Assembly: GCF_028453695.1 (NCBI RefSeq)
Contig: NC_135772.1
Coordinates: 15,748,001-15,812,000, forward strand
DNA length: 64,000 nt
Source: Augochlora pura
Lineage: Eukaryota > Arthropoda > Insecta > Hymenoptera > Halictidae
Direction of reading: 5' to 3'
In this document: positions 48,401 to 57,348 of the stretch, piece after piece
Layout of the letters: every line of letters starts with the position of its first letter
How positions within the stretch are numbered: position 1 is the stretch's first letter
Notes under the pieces: model-generated
Told to the model about the DNA's origin: nothing
Database searches by the model: none
What the model saw: the letters and a program-made list of their open reading frames with translations, nothing else
Program-made: the position numbers and the translations under genes

Positions 48401-51400
48401 CGTCCAAAACGATCTCCGATATCTGCGGCGGCACGAGAGGCGTGTTGTCCGCCCGGCAGGTCAGCTTCGCCCTATCGAACTCTCTCGTGACCTTCGAGGT
48501 ATCGAGCCGATTTATCGTGATCCTGCCGTGCTCCAGCGTGTACGTGTCATCCAACAGTTTCCCCTCGAAGTGCCACGTGACGTTCGGCGGCGGCGAGCCC
48601 CCGATTACTTCGCATAATAAAGACAATTCGCTACCCTCGTTGAAAGGTATCTCGGCCAAGCTTCTGCCGCCGCCCGTGTAAATCGCCGGCTTGTTCGGTG
48701 GCACTGTCACGAAGTTGAATTTATGTGAGTCGTGCGCGCCCGTCGCGCCCGCGCCTCGCCAAAATCTTTTGAAAGATTTCGCTACCCACGGAACTGTGTA
48801 ATTAGTCGGCACGTCACTCGCGTATTTGCGTTATGATTTTCGCGACCGGCACACGAACTAGAGAAAACTGGGCCGTGTTTTCCCACAGACAACCTGCTCG
48901 GTTTCGCGATAAATATTCGTTACAGTTGTTCCGATTCGCGGCAACATTTTCGATGGAATTTTCTTCGCTTGTTTATTTGATCTGTACGCGGTATTTTTAT
49001 CTTAGCTCGTCACATTTACAAAATTCATATTTTACGACGGTATTAATTTGGAAACCAAGACTGCGTTAATAATGTCTTTTTATAATTTATTACTCGCGTA
49101 TTTCGAACACTTGTTATAGCAATATTATATTATCTTAACATCGCTTTTAATTATAGCGTATATTTTAGAATATACATAATTATATATTATGTAATTAATA
49201 TGTAAATACATAAATATATTTAGAATATATATAAAGTGATAGTTTGAGATGCAAAGGTTTTACGAAGTAACACGCGCGTTGTAATTTCGAACATATCGAA
49301 ATTAATAAAATCAAAATTCTCAGCGCCCTCTTGACCCCTTTGAAATACTTTTGCCGTTTCTATGTAAATTAATAACAAGGTACATCCATCTGTTTCGCTC
49401 TGGTACCGACTACGATTGAAATAGAAGCTCTCCAAAGCAGTACGTGAAACTAGATTGCAATAGACAACTGCACCTCTTCAAAGAACTCTTGTGGACCTAT
49501 TATGAAATCCACTGAGAAATGAGTTTTAAAAGCTGCGCATTAACCAATCAGAAATTGAAGAATTCGTGTTAACAAGATACCTAAACTAGTCTCTCAACTA
49601 GCGCCACCAATTTCAGATGCAACCGTCGTTTGACGGCAAAAAGCCATGCGTTGAATTCATTACACCCACGCGGATAACGTGTACGTTCGGGATTAGCAAT
49701 GTGAATGCCATTAAGCAGCATGAACACGGCCGCGAATAATCCTAAATCACGAGGAAACGGTTTTGGTTTAAACGCTTACCGCGTCCTTGCGTTATAAAAC
49801 ACGTGGACGCGACGCGCCGTGAAACGAAGTCGCACGTTGCTTAAATAATACACGATAGCGCGTCATTCTTTAGCTTCAGAAGTGGAACACCGACACCGGC
49901 AACACCTGTTGAATCGCCACTAGTTGCAATTAATTAAAAATCGTGTTAGTGCTCTCTCAGGAGAAGGCCGTCTCCCGCGGTCGTAAATTACGGAAACAAG
50001 TCTGCGCACTGATTAACAGTTATATAGTGCGACGGTATCGATTAAGTTACAAACAATAGAAAATAATGTACGAAATTAAGTATTTGATTTGATTTTAAAT
50101 TAAATAATATCTTAAAGAAGAAAATGTGAGATTTATTATTGGAGCTGTGGAATTTTGAAACACGAATTCTGGAAAGATTTATTAAAAATACTTGTCGTAT
50201 TTGTTTAATAAAATAGCAATTAAATTCGAATTAAGCCGAAGCGAATTCTGATCTCGGTGTATAAATAACGCTTTTGTTTCGAATGCAGCCAGGAAATAAA
50301 GGAAAGGAAATTACGTGAGACAAGGCGAGATGGCGGACTATCAAAATGCTCTCTTGCCGTTTAACGGGCAGACCTAAGGGAAATTTCGCGTACGGGAACT
50401 TTATCATCTTCAAGAGGGCAACGGTTCTCGCCTGGAATACGTCCCGCATCTGGTGACACCGTGACTTTTTCAAAAGATGGTCGAGAAGGGAGTAAATATT
50501 TGACTGCCCCTCAGCGAACGCCACCCGTATAGGGCCAATTGAATTCTCCAAAGATATCGCGATAATTTGACACGTCGCTACGAGATACTCGTAGCGGTTG
50601 ATCACCGCCGAAATTAGGATGAAATCGCTATATCGAGATGTCGCTCGAATGGCGACGCGAACGATAATTCTAGAGAGAAACCAAAAAATCCTCGGAAGTA
50701 CGTTAAAAATAAACTTTTGCCTTTTTGCACGTGCTATTTCGTGACTCGAAGCTCGTTTTCTATTTTTGAAACGGATAGAGTAGTTATAAAGCTATTACGG
50801 CTTATAAAGAGGTACTACTTTGGAGAAGCAGCACAGATTTAACGAAGACGTTTCGAGAACGTCAATTTTTTGACATTCCTGACGTCTCGCGACGGCTATG
50901 AAGCGTCCTTTAAAATTTTATGACGGCCAGATTTGCAAAATGAGACGTTCGGAAGACGTGTGTAACACTTGGTTAAGACGTCGGAAGACGCGTGTAACAC
51001 TTGGTTAAGACGTCGAAATAACGTTCAGTTTGTGACATTTTTAGACTTCTCATACCAAACGTTGAAGTGACTTCCGGTTAGAGACGTCTTCGAGACGGTT
51101 TTTAGACGTAATAAATTAGTATAATGTCAAGGATACGTGGATCCAGTTTGACGCGAGATATGCATCTTGTCCATTGTACAAACAATACGTTCGAAATTAC
51201 CCTCTGGAGAGAATATAAAGTCGCGATATCTGGTAATTAAGGACGCAGTTACTTGTCAAGCGAGCCATTTTTCACGAACCGAATCATGTAATACCGTCCG
51301 CGCTCGTTGAATAAAGTGAGCTTAGCATCTATCATGCTAATATCGCATAAGATGACAGGTGTACAATACCGTATCTTGTAACAATGCTAAAAATATTTGC

Positions 51401-52949
51401 AAGGCAAATGCCGTACTTTCTTTCCCAGCGGGAAAGCTATCAATGAAGTGCGATGCCGTAAGTCCACTGCATAGTAAGCTTGCTGTCACTCTGTATTATT
51501 TGTTCATTTCTCTGGTCTGACAACTTCTAACCAATTGTATCAACTAATAGGATTTTTCAACGTATCGTTCGTAAAAACCTGTCCGCATCGTTTCGTTATA
51601 TATTTTTTTAAAACAATTCTACCCGGTTTTTAAGCTGTTTCGCTGTGATTAAGTTGTATATCAAGCCAAATGCTTATTAAGAGGCGCATAAACGCGTATT
51701 TTCGGCAAAATATTTTGCGATGCCATCGAAACGCTTAACCAAATAAAATAAATTCGTTTGAACAGTGACGCGGCGGAGAGGTGTTCCAGCATTGAAAAAC
51801 GAAGCGAGAGCGAAGCGCGAAATCTCATTGAAAAATATTTTATTTTTTAAGATAATCGGCTTTGAATAATTGCAATACGCTCGGTATTTATAATTATCGA
51901 ATGGCAGATTTTATGTATTACATGCAGTCTCGATAATCCAAAGCTTAATGCAGTCAAAGTTTCGTACCGAACTTCCTTCGATTCCGCATTTCGAAAAATA
52001 TTTGAAAATAATGAAAATCGCGCACTAAAGAATTTAATGCATTTCATTGCGTGCGTATGGACTTTTATTGATGCGTGAATATTTTATATTGCGCGCAGGT
52101 TCGTTGTCGTGAACAAATACATTAGTTATAGCGAATAACAAGCGAATGAAAAAATACTTCAACCCTTTACTAGGATATTCGAATTTTTGAAAGTTACTCT
52201 CAGATATATTTATATATTTATATAATTAATATTTATATATTTATTTAATTTATATAATAATAATTACTCTGAGATATATAATTTCTGAAAATTCCAAAAT
52301 ATATTGTTTATAAAATGCGTTAGATTATAAATACGTTAGTTTTCACGTAGAAATGGAATTTAACACGTATTGCACCTGTCGTGGGTGAGAATAACTCGTG
52401 CATCCACTTAAGTTAGATCTGGAATAATATTTACGGTAAAGTCTATCAGACATTCTGTTCTCGATTTATCTTTTCCCGTGTCCCGACCACAGCCGTCTGA
52501 GAAATCTTCCAAAATTCGACGCTCGCCCGGCATCAGATAATAGATGGTACCCAATCATACCCCAAAAAAAAAAAAGAAAAAAAAGAAAGAAGAAGTATAC
52601 TCACCTATCACAGTGAGGTTAACCTTCTGATTTCGCGTCGGGCTATTTTTGTAATCCACCCTGCACCTGTACACCCCCGCGTCGCTCGTTTCCAAGGGAT
52701 CGATCTCCAATTTCGCAGGCTCCACTTTTGTTCTCATAGTTGCCCTTTTACCGAATACGTGTGGATCTGACCAGAGCCTCGCCTCTTTTATCGATTTGCC
52801 GCGAGCGTCCACGCTGTATATCGGTTTGCCGTCCCTTTCGCCTTTGTACCAAAAAACCATGCTCACTTCCTCGCTTCTGGTTGAGAGATCAATGTCGCAA
52901 GGTATTTGAGCTTTGAAGCCAGCCACTGCCGACACGTCTAGTATAGGAA
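37867..52949 (-). CDS. Sidestep-family cell-adhesion receptor (5' end missing)
   Basis: Eight exons join to 833 residues: 52605-52949, 48395-48703, 47565-47716, 47311-47458, 46424-46717, 45512-45901, 43047-43367 and 37867-38408. The domain order is V-type Ig (1-115), Ig2 (116-218), Ig3 (219-318), Ig4 (319-416), Ig5 (417 to about 520), fibronectin III (about 521-653), transmembrane helix (about 665-690) and a 143-residue cytoplasmic tail. This is the layout of insect Sidestep proteins, partners of Beaten path proteins in motor axon guidance and synaptic matching. Family signatures include KSIKEARLWS in Ig1, VPPNKPAIY at the Ig1-Ig2 join, TWWKG and CRAEN in Ig3, and EGDDVYFEC in Ig4. All junctions are GT-AG; all introns are phase 1 except a phase 0 intron inside Ig3. 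The signal-peptide exon is not identified. Which Sidestep paralogue this is cannot be told. Confidence 0.9.
37868..37875 (-). promoter_or_regulatory. Pumilio-type element overlapping the stop codon
   Basis: TGTATATA spans the last Cys and Ile codons and the start of the TAG stop. It matches UGUANAUA in the transcript sense. It may be coincidental because it is partly coding. Confidence 0.3.
38460..38490. repeat. (CT)n microsatellite
   Basis: About 15 CT units on the plus strand; in the transcript this reads GA repeats starting about 50 nt upstream of the last acceptor. Confidence 0.9.
41578..41643. repeat. 20-bp tandem repeat, three copies
   Basis: GTGACGTTCAATAACGAATC is repeated three times perfectly, then a partial fourth begins. 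A plain minisatellite with no spacers, so not CRISPR-like. Confidence 0.9.
41691..41984. mobile_element. piggyBac-like MITE, complete
   Basis: TTAA on both sides. Ends CCCCTTGCGCTA and TGCAAGGGG are inverted repeats of the dispersed family. 294 bp including TTAA, inside the last intron of the receptor gene. The interior differs from other copies. Confidence 0.65.
43047..43367 (-). CDS. Sidestep-like, fibronectin III exon
   Basis: Encodes most of the FN3 domain: WLIVRCFEGFDGGLP and YELEVYSEE in the first sheet, then VPGLEPGRNYRLHLYAVNAKG, the typical FN3 F-G region with Asn-Ala-Lys-Gly. Acceptor GCGTGACAG, donor G|GTGAGT, phase 1 on both sides. One N-glycosylation site (NHT). Confidence 0.9.
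44602..44845. mobile_element. piggyBac-like MITE with CTAA flanks
   Basis: Ends CCCTTTGCAGTC and GACTGCAAAGGG are inverted repeats of the family. The flanking tetranucleotide is CTAA on both sides rather than TTAA, so it either inserted at a variant target or both copies changed. Confidence 0.7.
45158..45186. repeat. (CAGG)n microsatellite
   Basis: About six tandem CAGG units. Confidence 0.85.
45464..45496. repeat. (GA)n microsatellite beside a splice donor
   Basis: In the transcript it is a CU repeat beginning 15 nt downstream of the Ig5 exon donor at 45512. Confidence 0.9.
45512..45901 (-). CDS. Sidestep-like, Ig5 exon
   Basis: Acceptor CATTTTCAG. Starts Y-APICKDG, the typical join of Ig4 to Ig5 in this family. 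The Ig5 core is SLVCGV ... FHWTF ... YGTVACWAKN. It ends with the linker into FN3 (GKPYPLQNCTAL, with an N-glycosylation site). Donor ATGG|GTAAGC. 390 nt, phase 1 on both sides. Confidence 0.9.
45902..46423 (-). other. intron between the Ig4 and Ig5 exons
   Basis: 522 nt, phase 1. A CU-rich tract follows the donor at about 46387-46400. The word ATACAGGGTGTCTCACC at 46112 resembles a transposon end. Confidence 0.75.
46424..46717 (-). CDS. Sidestep-like, Ig4 exon
   Basis: Acceptor GCTTGTAG, donor ATGT|GTGAGT. Encodes APIVTIKLGSSL, then the Ig core EGDDVYFECDV ... LTWFKNG ... SAGEYSCMGTNSEG. 294 nt, phase 1 on both sides. One N-glycosylation site (NTT). The most strongly family-diagnostic exon in the gene. 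Confidence 0.92.
46718..47310 (-). other. intron between Ig3b and Ig4 exons
   Basis: 593 nt, phase 1, donor T|GTGAGT. Dominated by the 33-bp minisatellite at 46835-47010. Confidence 0.75.
46835..47010. repeat. 33-bp minisatellite, about five copies
   Basis: Units of 33 bp (core AATAATAGATAATAAATAG, then TAAAGAAAT) with few differences. Because 33 is a multiple of 3 the minus strand stays open as an 11-residue repeat, but this is intronic and not coding. Confidence 0.9.
47311..47458 (-). CDS. Sidestep-like, second half of Ig3
   Basis: Acceptor TTCTTCGTAG chosen because it restores phase 0 with the previous exon; the closer TTTGTAG (4 nt later in frame terms) would break the frame. Encodes FVDNYENITRSQLSYVP, then EDDGKYLTCRAEN and EDKWRLQVY. 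148 nt, ends in phase 1 at T|GTGAGT. Confidence 0.85.
47565..47716 (-). CDS. Sidestep-like, first half of Ig3
   Basis: Acceptor GATTTTCAG. Encodes KPLLVNITNKEAHLSALRTY, then EIECVTSGSKP and ITWWKGNHPVEHMARN. The donor AAT|GTGAGC gives phase 0. The following 106-nt intron has no in-frame stop, so retaining it would add about 38 residues before a stop and yield a truncated protein. Confidence 0.85.
47717..48394 (-). other. intron between Ig2 and Ig3 exons
   Basis: 678 nt, phase 1, donor T|GTAAGT. Half of it is a TTAA-type inverted-repeat element (48010-48340). Confidence 0.75.
48010..48340. mobile_element. second MITE family, intronic
   Basis: Left end TTAACACATTGACTGCC and right end GACAGTCAACGTGTCAA are inverted repeats; the right TTAA is mutated to TCAA. 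331 bp, no coding capacity. The ends differ from the CCCTTTGCACTCG family, so it is a separate group, probably also piggyBac-like. Confidence 0.6.
48395..48703 (-). CDS. Sidestep-like, Ig2 exon
   Basis: Acceptor CGTGACAG, giving V-PPNKPAIY across the join with Ig1. The Ig core is SELSLLCEVIGG ... NVTWHF ... RAKLTCRADN, ending ISEIVLDVN. Donor AATT|GTAAGT. 309 nt, phase 1 on both sides. The frame stays open upstream of the acceptor by chance. Confidence 0.9.
50231..50791 (-). other. 187-codon open frame inside an intron
   Basis: Open from after a TAG at 50792-50794 to the TAA at 50231. There is no ATG near its start; the first ATGs lie in the second half. No family recognised. The composition is not low-complexity, with a mixed hydrophobic and basic sequence. 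It may be a remnant exon of an inserted gene, or chance: in 64 kb of six-frame sequence a frame of this length is not strongly improbable. Confidence 0.2.
50949..51012. repeat. 32-bp tandem duplication
   Basis: Two copies of GGAAGACG(T/C)GTGTAACAC followed by TTGGTTAAGACGTC, differing at one base. Confidence 0.9.
52605..52949 (-). CDS. Sidestep-like, Ig1 (V-type) exon
   Basis: Acceptor GATGTTTTCAG, donor ATAG|GTGAGT. The Ig core is AQIPCDID with Cys18, VFWYKG with Trp34, and DAGVYRCRVDY with Cys96. KSIKEARLWSDPHVFG is a hallmark of Sidestep Ig1. 345 nt, phase 1 on both sides. The exon lacks a signal peptide, so at least one more upstream exon must exist. Confidence 0.9.
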
Positions 52950-55900
52950 CTGAAAACATCGTGAAACAATGCTGTTATTATTCGTCTACGTTTTGTCGAC
53001 GGTAGGAGGCATATGCTCGAACCTCCGCCATTCGAACGAAAGTTTTTAAACAACGCGGCGAAACGGTTGTTTGCGATTGCCGAGCTGCGATCCTTATTTG
53101 CACGATATAATTGTGTGAACAGGTTCGTTGCCATCGCGTTCGCTATCTCCGTAGATTTTATACAGAGACAGCGAAACGAAGCATGCTACTATTTAAAGTC
53201 ACCGCATAGAACATAATGTCTATTTTGCTGAACTGTTTTAATAATGAAAGCGACACGTCGCGTTCAACAAAGCAATTCAACAATGCAGATAAGCGTGAAC
53301 GCTGATGCCGGTAGTCGACGCGGTGAAGACTAGTACAACCGTTCGTGTACCGAATGTGTTCACTTGTTCGAGTAACGGAGCGTTCTAATAACACGGCGGC
53401 TACATAATTGATGAATCGAAGGGTTCTGCTTTATGTGAAGGGCGGTATGCTGTTGTTTGCACAGCGGCGATAGCGAACGGTGCCGTTTTAAAGTCGATGT
53501 TTCGAGCCCGGCAAAATTGCTTTTACACCGACCAAATATATATATGTATATATATTCCGGCGACTGTTTGCATAACAGTCTTCCGTGAACGATAGTGCGC
53601 TATCGAAACATGGCGGTCAATAGGTTACATTTCTTTGTTCTACTGCATTTTGATTTTAAACGCAGTCGATTGCGCGTGATCCGCACGCATGACTGGGCCG
53701 ACGCTACACAGGGAATAGTCGAGTAATTGGTTCAATTGTTACACGCCGAACGCTTTGTGTTTCGGATAACGCAAGTTGCGAGCGCGCGCGCGGCGTCGAG
53801 GAACACATTTATTTCGATCCTCTACGCGCGGACGATACGCGAAAAGCAAGCAATGTATTCTCAAATATTTTCTGCACAGAGCGTGCTACGCGCAGCACGC
53901 GAACCGATCTCGTACTAAATTCTTCGGAAGCTTGAAGGATTATTTTCACATCGTTTGCTGCGCTCTACGTAGAAACACTTGACGAAGCGTAGCTTGTTAT
54001 TCTTTATATTTGTTGCATGACGAGTACTAATTAGAAGGTAGAAGAATAATTTGTAAGAACGTTTTGTTTAATTTATTCTTCTTTCTGTAGTGAACGTTTC
54101 TTTTCGCATGTGATGTTACGATATCAGTGTTACACATCGATAAACAATTAGGCTCGCGTGATAAGTAACGTTCTCAAACTGTTGAATTAATTATGTCGGC
54201 GGATATGAAAGTGTCCATTCTGTGCGGAGTAATAATTTCTTGGTTCTCGATGGGAATGCGATAGGGTCACGCAATGCCGAATCGATCATTTTTGTCGTGG
54301 ACGTTGGGGGACTTTGTTCAAAAGAGGGCATGATTTATTACAGGTGAAATTAGGACGAGGTTAGTCATCATGTTTCCGATTAAGAAACTGTCTGCGAGTC
54401 CCACGATTTTTGCTATTTTTTATTAAAGTCAGTTTTACGCATGGTCCTGGAAGCTATCACGTTGGAGATTTTTATTGTTTTATGTGGGCCTTTATTGTTT
54501 CATTTCGACTGAGACAGTTCGGCTCAATTTATAACAAGGTTGCATTTTATTGAGTCTAATGAAAATTTTTGTCCGACGTTGAAATGAAAGAAAATTATAT
54601 AATTATTATGGACTTAGTTATATTTAACCTGTAGCTGCGAAATGGCGATTTTACATCTTACAATAAAAATACTTCTCTTACGATTTATGTCAAAATGCTT
54701 ATGGTGACATATTCATAAATTTCACACGTTTTAGAATAATTCTGGAATAATTATCAAAAGAACTACAACGAATATAATCAATAAAACACGTAACAAAATT
54801 TATCTTCAAAATATATCGACGCAGTGGTTAATTATACAGTATGATATCAATCATTAATTGTATCTTCTTGCCACTGTGATAGCAATTTATAAATATAATT
54901 TGCAACATGTGCATGCTCACTGAAACTTAAAATAATATAACTTTGACACGAAGGTAAACCTAACGTTGACAGGTTCTGATGCACCTAATATTTTCGTAAC
55001 GCAGTCAGCAACTCTTTTCACAAAATACCATTCCGAATACCCAGTCAAAGAATGACGTCAATCGCGGATAACCAACGCGTCGATAACCCGAACAGGTAAA
55101 AAAGAAAAAAAGAAAAAAGGAAATGGAAGAAAATGTAATCGTATTTCCAAATTCCTACGGCGTACCTCCGTCACCGTATTTCCACCCCACCTACTCATCT
55201 CTGATGGAAACGCGTAAAAGTCCGCAGTCTATATAAAACAAAACGAAATAAATTTTTCTGCACACTCGTCTGCCCCTCCGAACGGCAATTTCATACGCGC
55301 CAACGTAATATTGCAAAATAAACTTTCTTTCCGTCGAAAATAAATTGCGTTTCACTCTCGCGTAAAAATCCGCGCAAAGTTACGGGTCAATCCAATAAAT
55401 TTCATTGACAGAAGAATCTCGCTTCGAAGCACTTTCGGTATTCGCAACATGCGGTGCTCTGCCACGGTTACCGGGATGTGCGGCGGGAGCGAGATGGATT
55501 TGGAGGAAGAGAGATAGAGATTGATGTAGAGGGACAAAGAAAGGGGTGAGAGAACGAGGGAAATGGAGACAGAGAAAGAGAAATGGAGAGAGAGAGAGGG
55601 AGAGTTGGAGAAAGAGAGAGGTGGGGAGGGATGACGACATAGATTTCCTTCCTAATTCTACTAGCAACCGGACGTACGCCGGAGTTGGTTGAATCTGAGG
55701 TTCGGGGCACCGCAGCTACCGGATCACGTATATTTTCTTGCTGGGACCACAAATTTCCAGTTTTAGTCAGTCACTGACCGAAAGCCGAGTTACTGCAAAT
55801 TGGCCAGAGCCCGGTCAGCCCGCACTGAATCGTGGGGGAGTGCGAGCGGGGCCACGGGCCACCGCCGCCGCCGCCGCCGCGCCGTGAACAAAAGTTCGTG

Positions 55901-57270
55901 TGCTCTCGGGCCGTGGGGGTGAGCTCCACGGAACCCGATCGCGCCGGTCAAACGTAGACGTACACACCACCACGGAGCCAATTAATCGGTCTACTTGTCG
56001 ATTTATGACCTTGGTCCTGAGGTTACCGCGACGTCGCGATTTTATTGGCTTTCATAGCCACCTCATCAATCCTCCTGCCGCCTGACCACCCCCTCTTCAC
56101 GCCGTCGCTCTAGCCTCGTTACCCTTCTCCTACCACGGCCTTAGACGCGGAGGAACCTCGAACTATTGGAAATTAAAGGGACTGAGACTCTCGGAAATAT
56201 TCGCGCGCTAAATATAGTCGAAAATTAGTGACTACGAACCATTTTCATCTTTAAGAGACGATTGGAGTTATAAAACTAGATCTGTTTTAAAGTTGGGTAT
56301 CTTGAAAATGAAATTTAATCATGCTTCTCAGAATGAACAGTGTATTTCATAAAAATTTCCAACCATAAGTAATATGCATTGTATATCGTTTGCTATTGTA
56401 ATTTAATTTTCTAAAAATATTTTGGTCAGAAGAAAAATATTTTTCTCCACAATTGTCCTTCGTTGAACAAAATTGGACAATTTGGGAATAGGGGATACGA
56501 TTTTTCAAGTCTTGCGCCGCTATCTCATAATTGTTAAAAATCTTCAACTATAAAAATTTACCCAAATTGTTAATTCTTGTTTGCAAGCCGAAGGACGATT
56601 GCGGTGCAATTTTATCGCCTCGCTCGTCGTGAAATTGCCGTGACACAAGCCGTTCTTAAACGTTGTGGTGAATCGTATGAAAGCGATGCTTGCAACCAGT
56701 CGGCATCGCGATTGCCGTCCCGGTCTATCGATCTATCCGAGTGTCCGGAGATTCGTCGCGATTTCGACGGTGCAGAAACGATTTTCGGGCGGGACGCGGG
56801 AAAACGGAAAGAGCGCGGGACGCGGTAACACGGTTTGCGAAGGCTTCAGATGGGAATTATTGGATTTTAATACACCTTTTATGGTTTGCACGGGGCGTCG
56901 CTGTTACGACAAATAACAGGTCCAATTGAATTTGTAATCCCGTTTCGGAGGGCGGGCTGTCGGCGTAGAATCGAAAAATTCGACCGAAACAGAATTACGT
57001 TGACAGCATCGTTTTGCGTTATCGATTTAGCGTTCGCGCTACGTACGCTACTCGGAAATGCGATTTCGCCCGGACGTGTGTCGCGAACGCGCCGCAGAAA
57101 CCCTGACCGGGGCACATTTATTTGCCATAACAAATGAAAGTCGATCCGCGGATGTTTACATTTAAAAATGCCGGTCTATTAATTTTTAGAGGGCCGCCCC
57201 GGGTGTGTCGGTGTCCCGTACCAATCGAGCGGTGAATTAACGAGCCCGCTTCTTTTCAGTATTCATGAAG
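52950..57270. other. probable first intron or upstream region
   Basis: No further coding exon of the receptor could be recognised on the minus strand; no hydrophobic ATG-initiated segment ends in a phase 1 donor. A purine-rich tract (about 55488-55625) and a CpG-rich block with (CCG)n (about 55800-56110) are candidates for promoter-associated DNA. Confidence 0.4.
55488..55625. repeat. purine-rich GA/GGA low-complexity tract
   Basis: About 140 bp almost entirely A and G on the plus strand. Confidence 0.8.
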
Positions 57271-57276
57271 AGGGGC

Positions 57277-57314
57277 GGGGGGGGGGGGGGGGGGGGGGGG
57301 GGGGTTTTAAGGGT

Positions 57315-57348
<34 letters not shown>
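57277..57348. repeat. paired poly-G runs
   Basis: 28 consecutive G (57277-57304), then TTTTAAGGGTTT, then 32 consecutive G (57317-57348). Capable of G-quadruplex formation; also a classic site of assembly or sequencing error. Confidence 0.9.

Larger units (their letters stand above)
48704..52604 (-). other. intron between Ig1 and Ig2 exons
   Basis: 3901 nt, phase 1. Contains a 187-codon open frame of unknown meaning (50231-50791, minus), a cluster of GACGTC-like words (about 50830-51120) and a U-rich tract right after the donor (52562-52597). No extra Ig exon recognised. Confidence 0.75.

Noticed and set aside
50231..50605. Resemblance of the C-terminal part of an intronic frame to an insect odorant receptor
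   Set aside because: Only a few scattered residues agree; the characteristic last transmembrane pattern is not present.
55468..55752. Ser/Leu-rich minus-strand frames considered as signal peptide
   Set aside because: They are translations of a GA/CT low-complexity tract.
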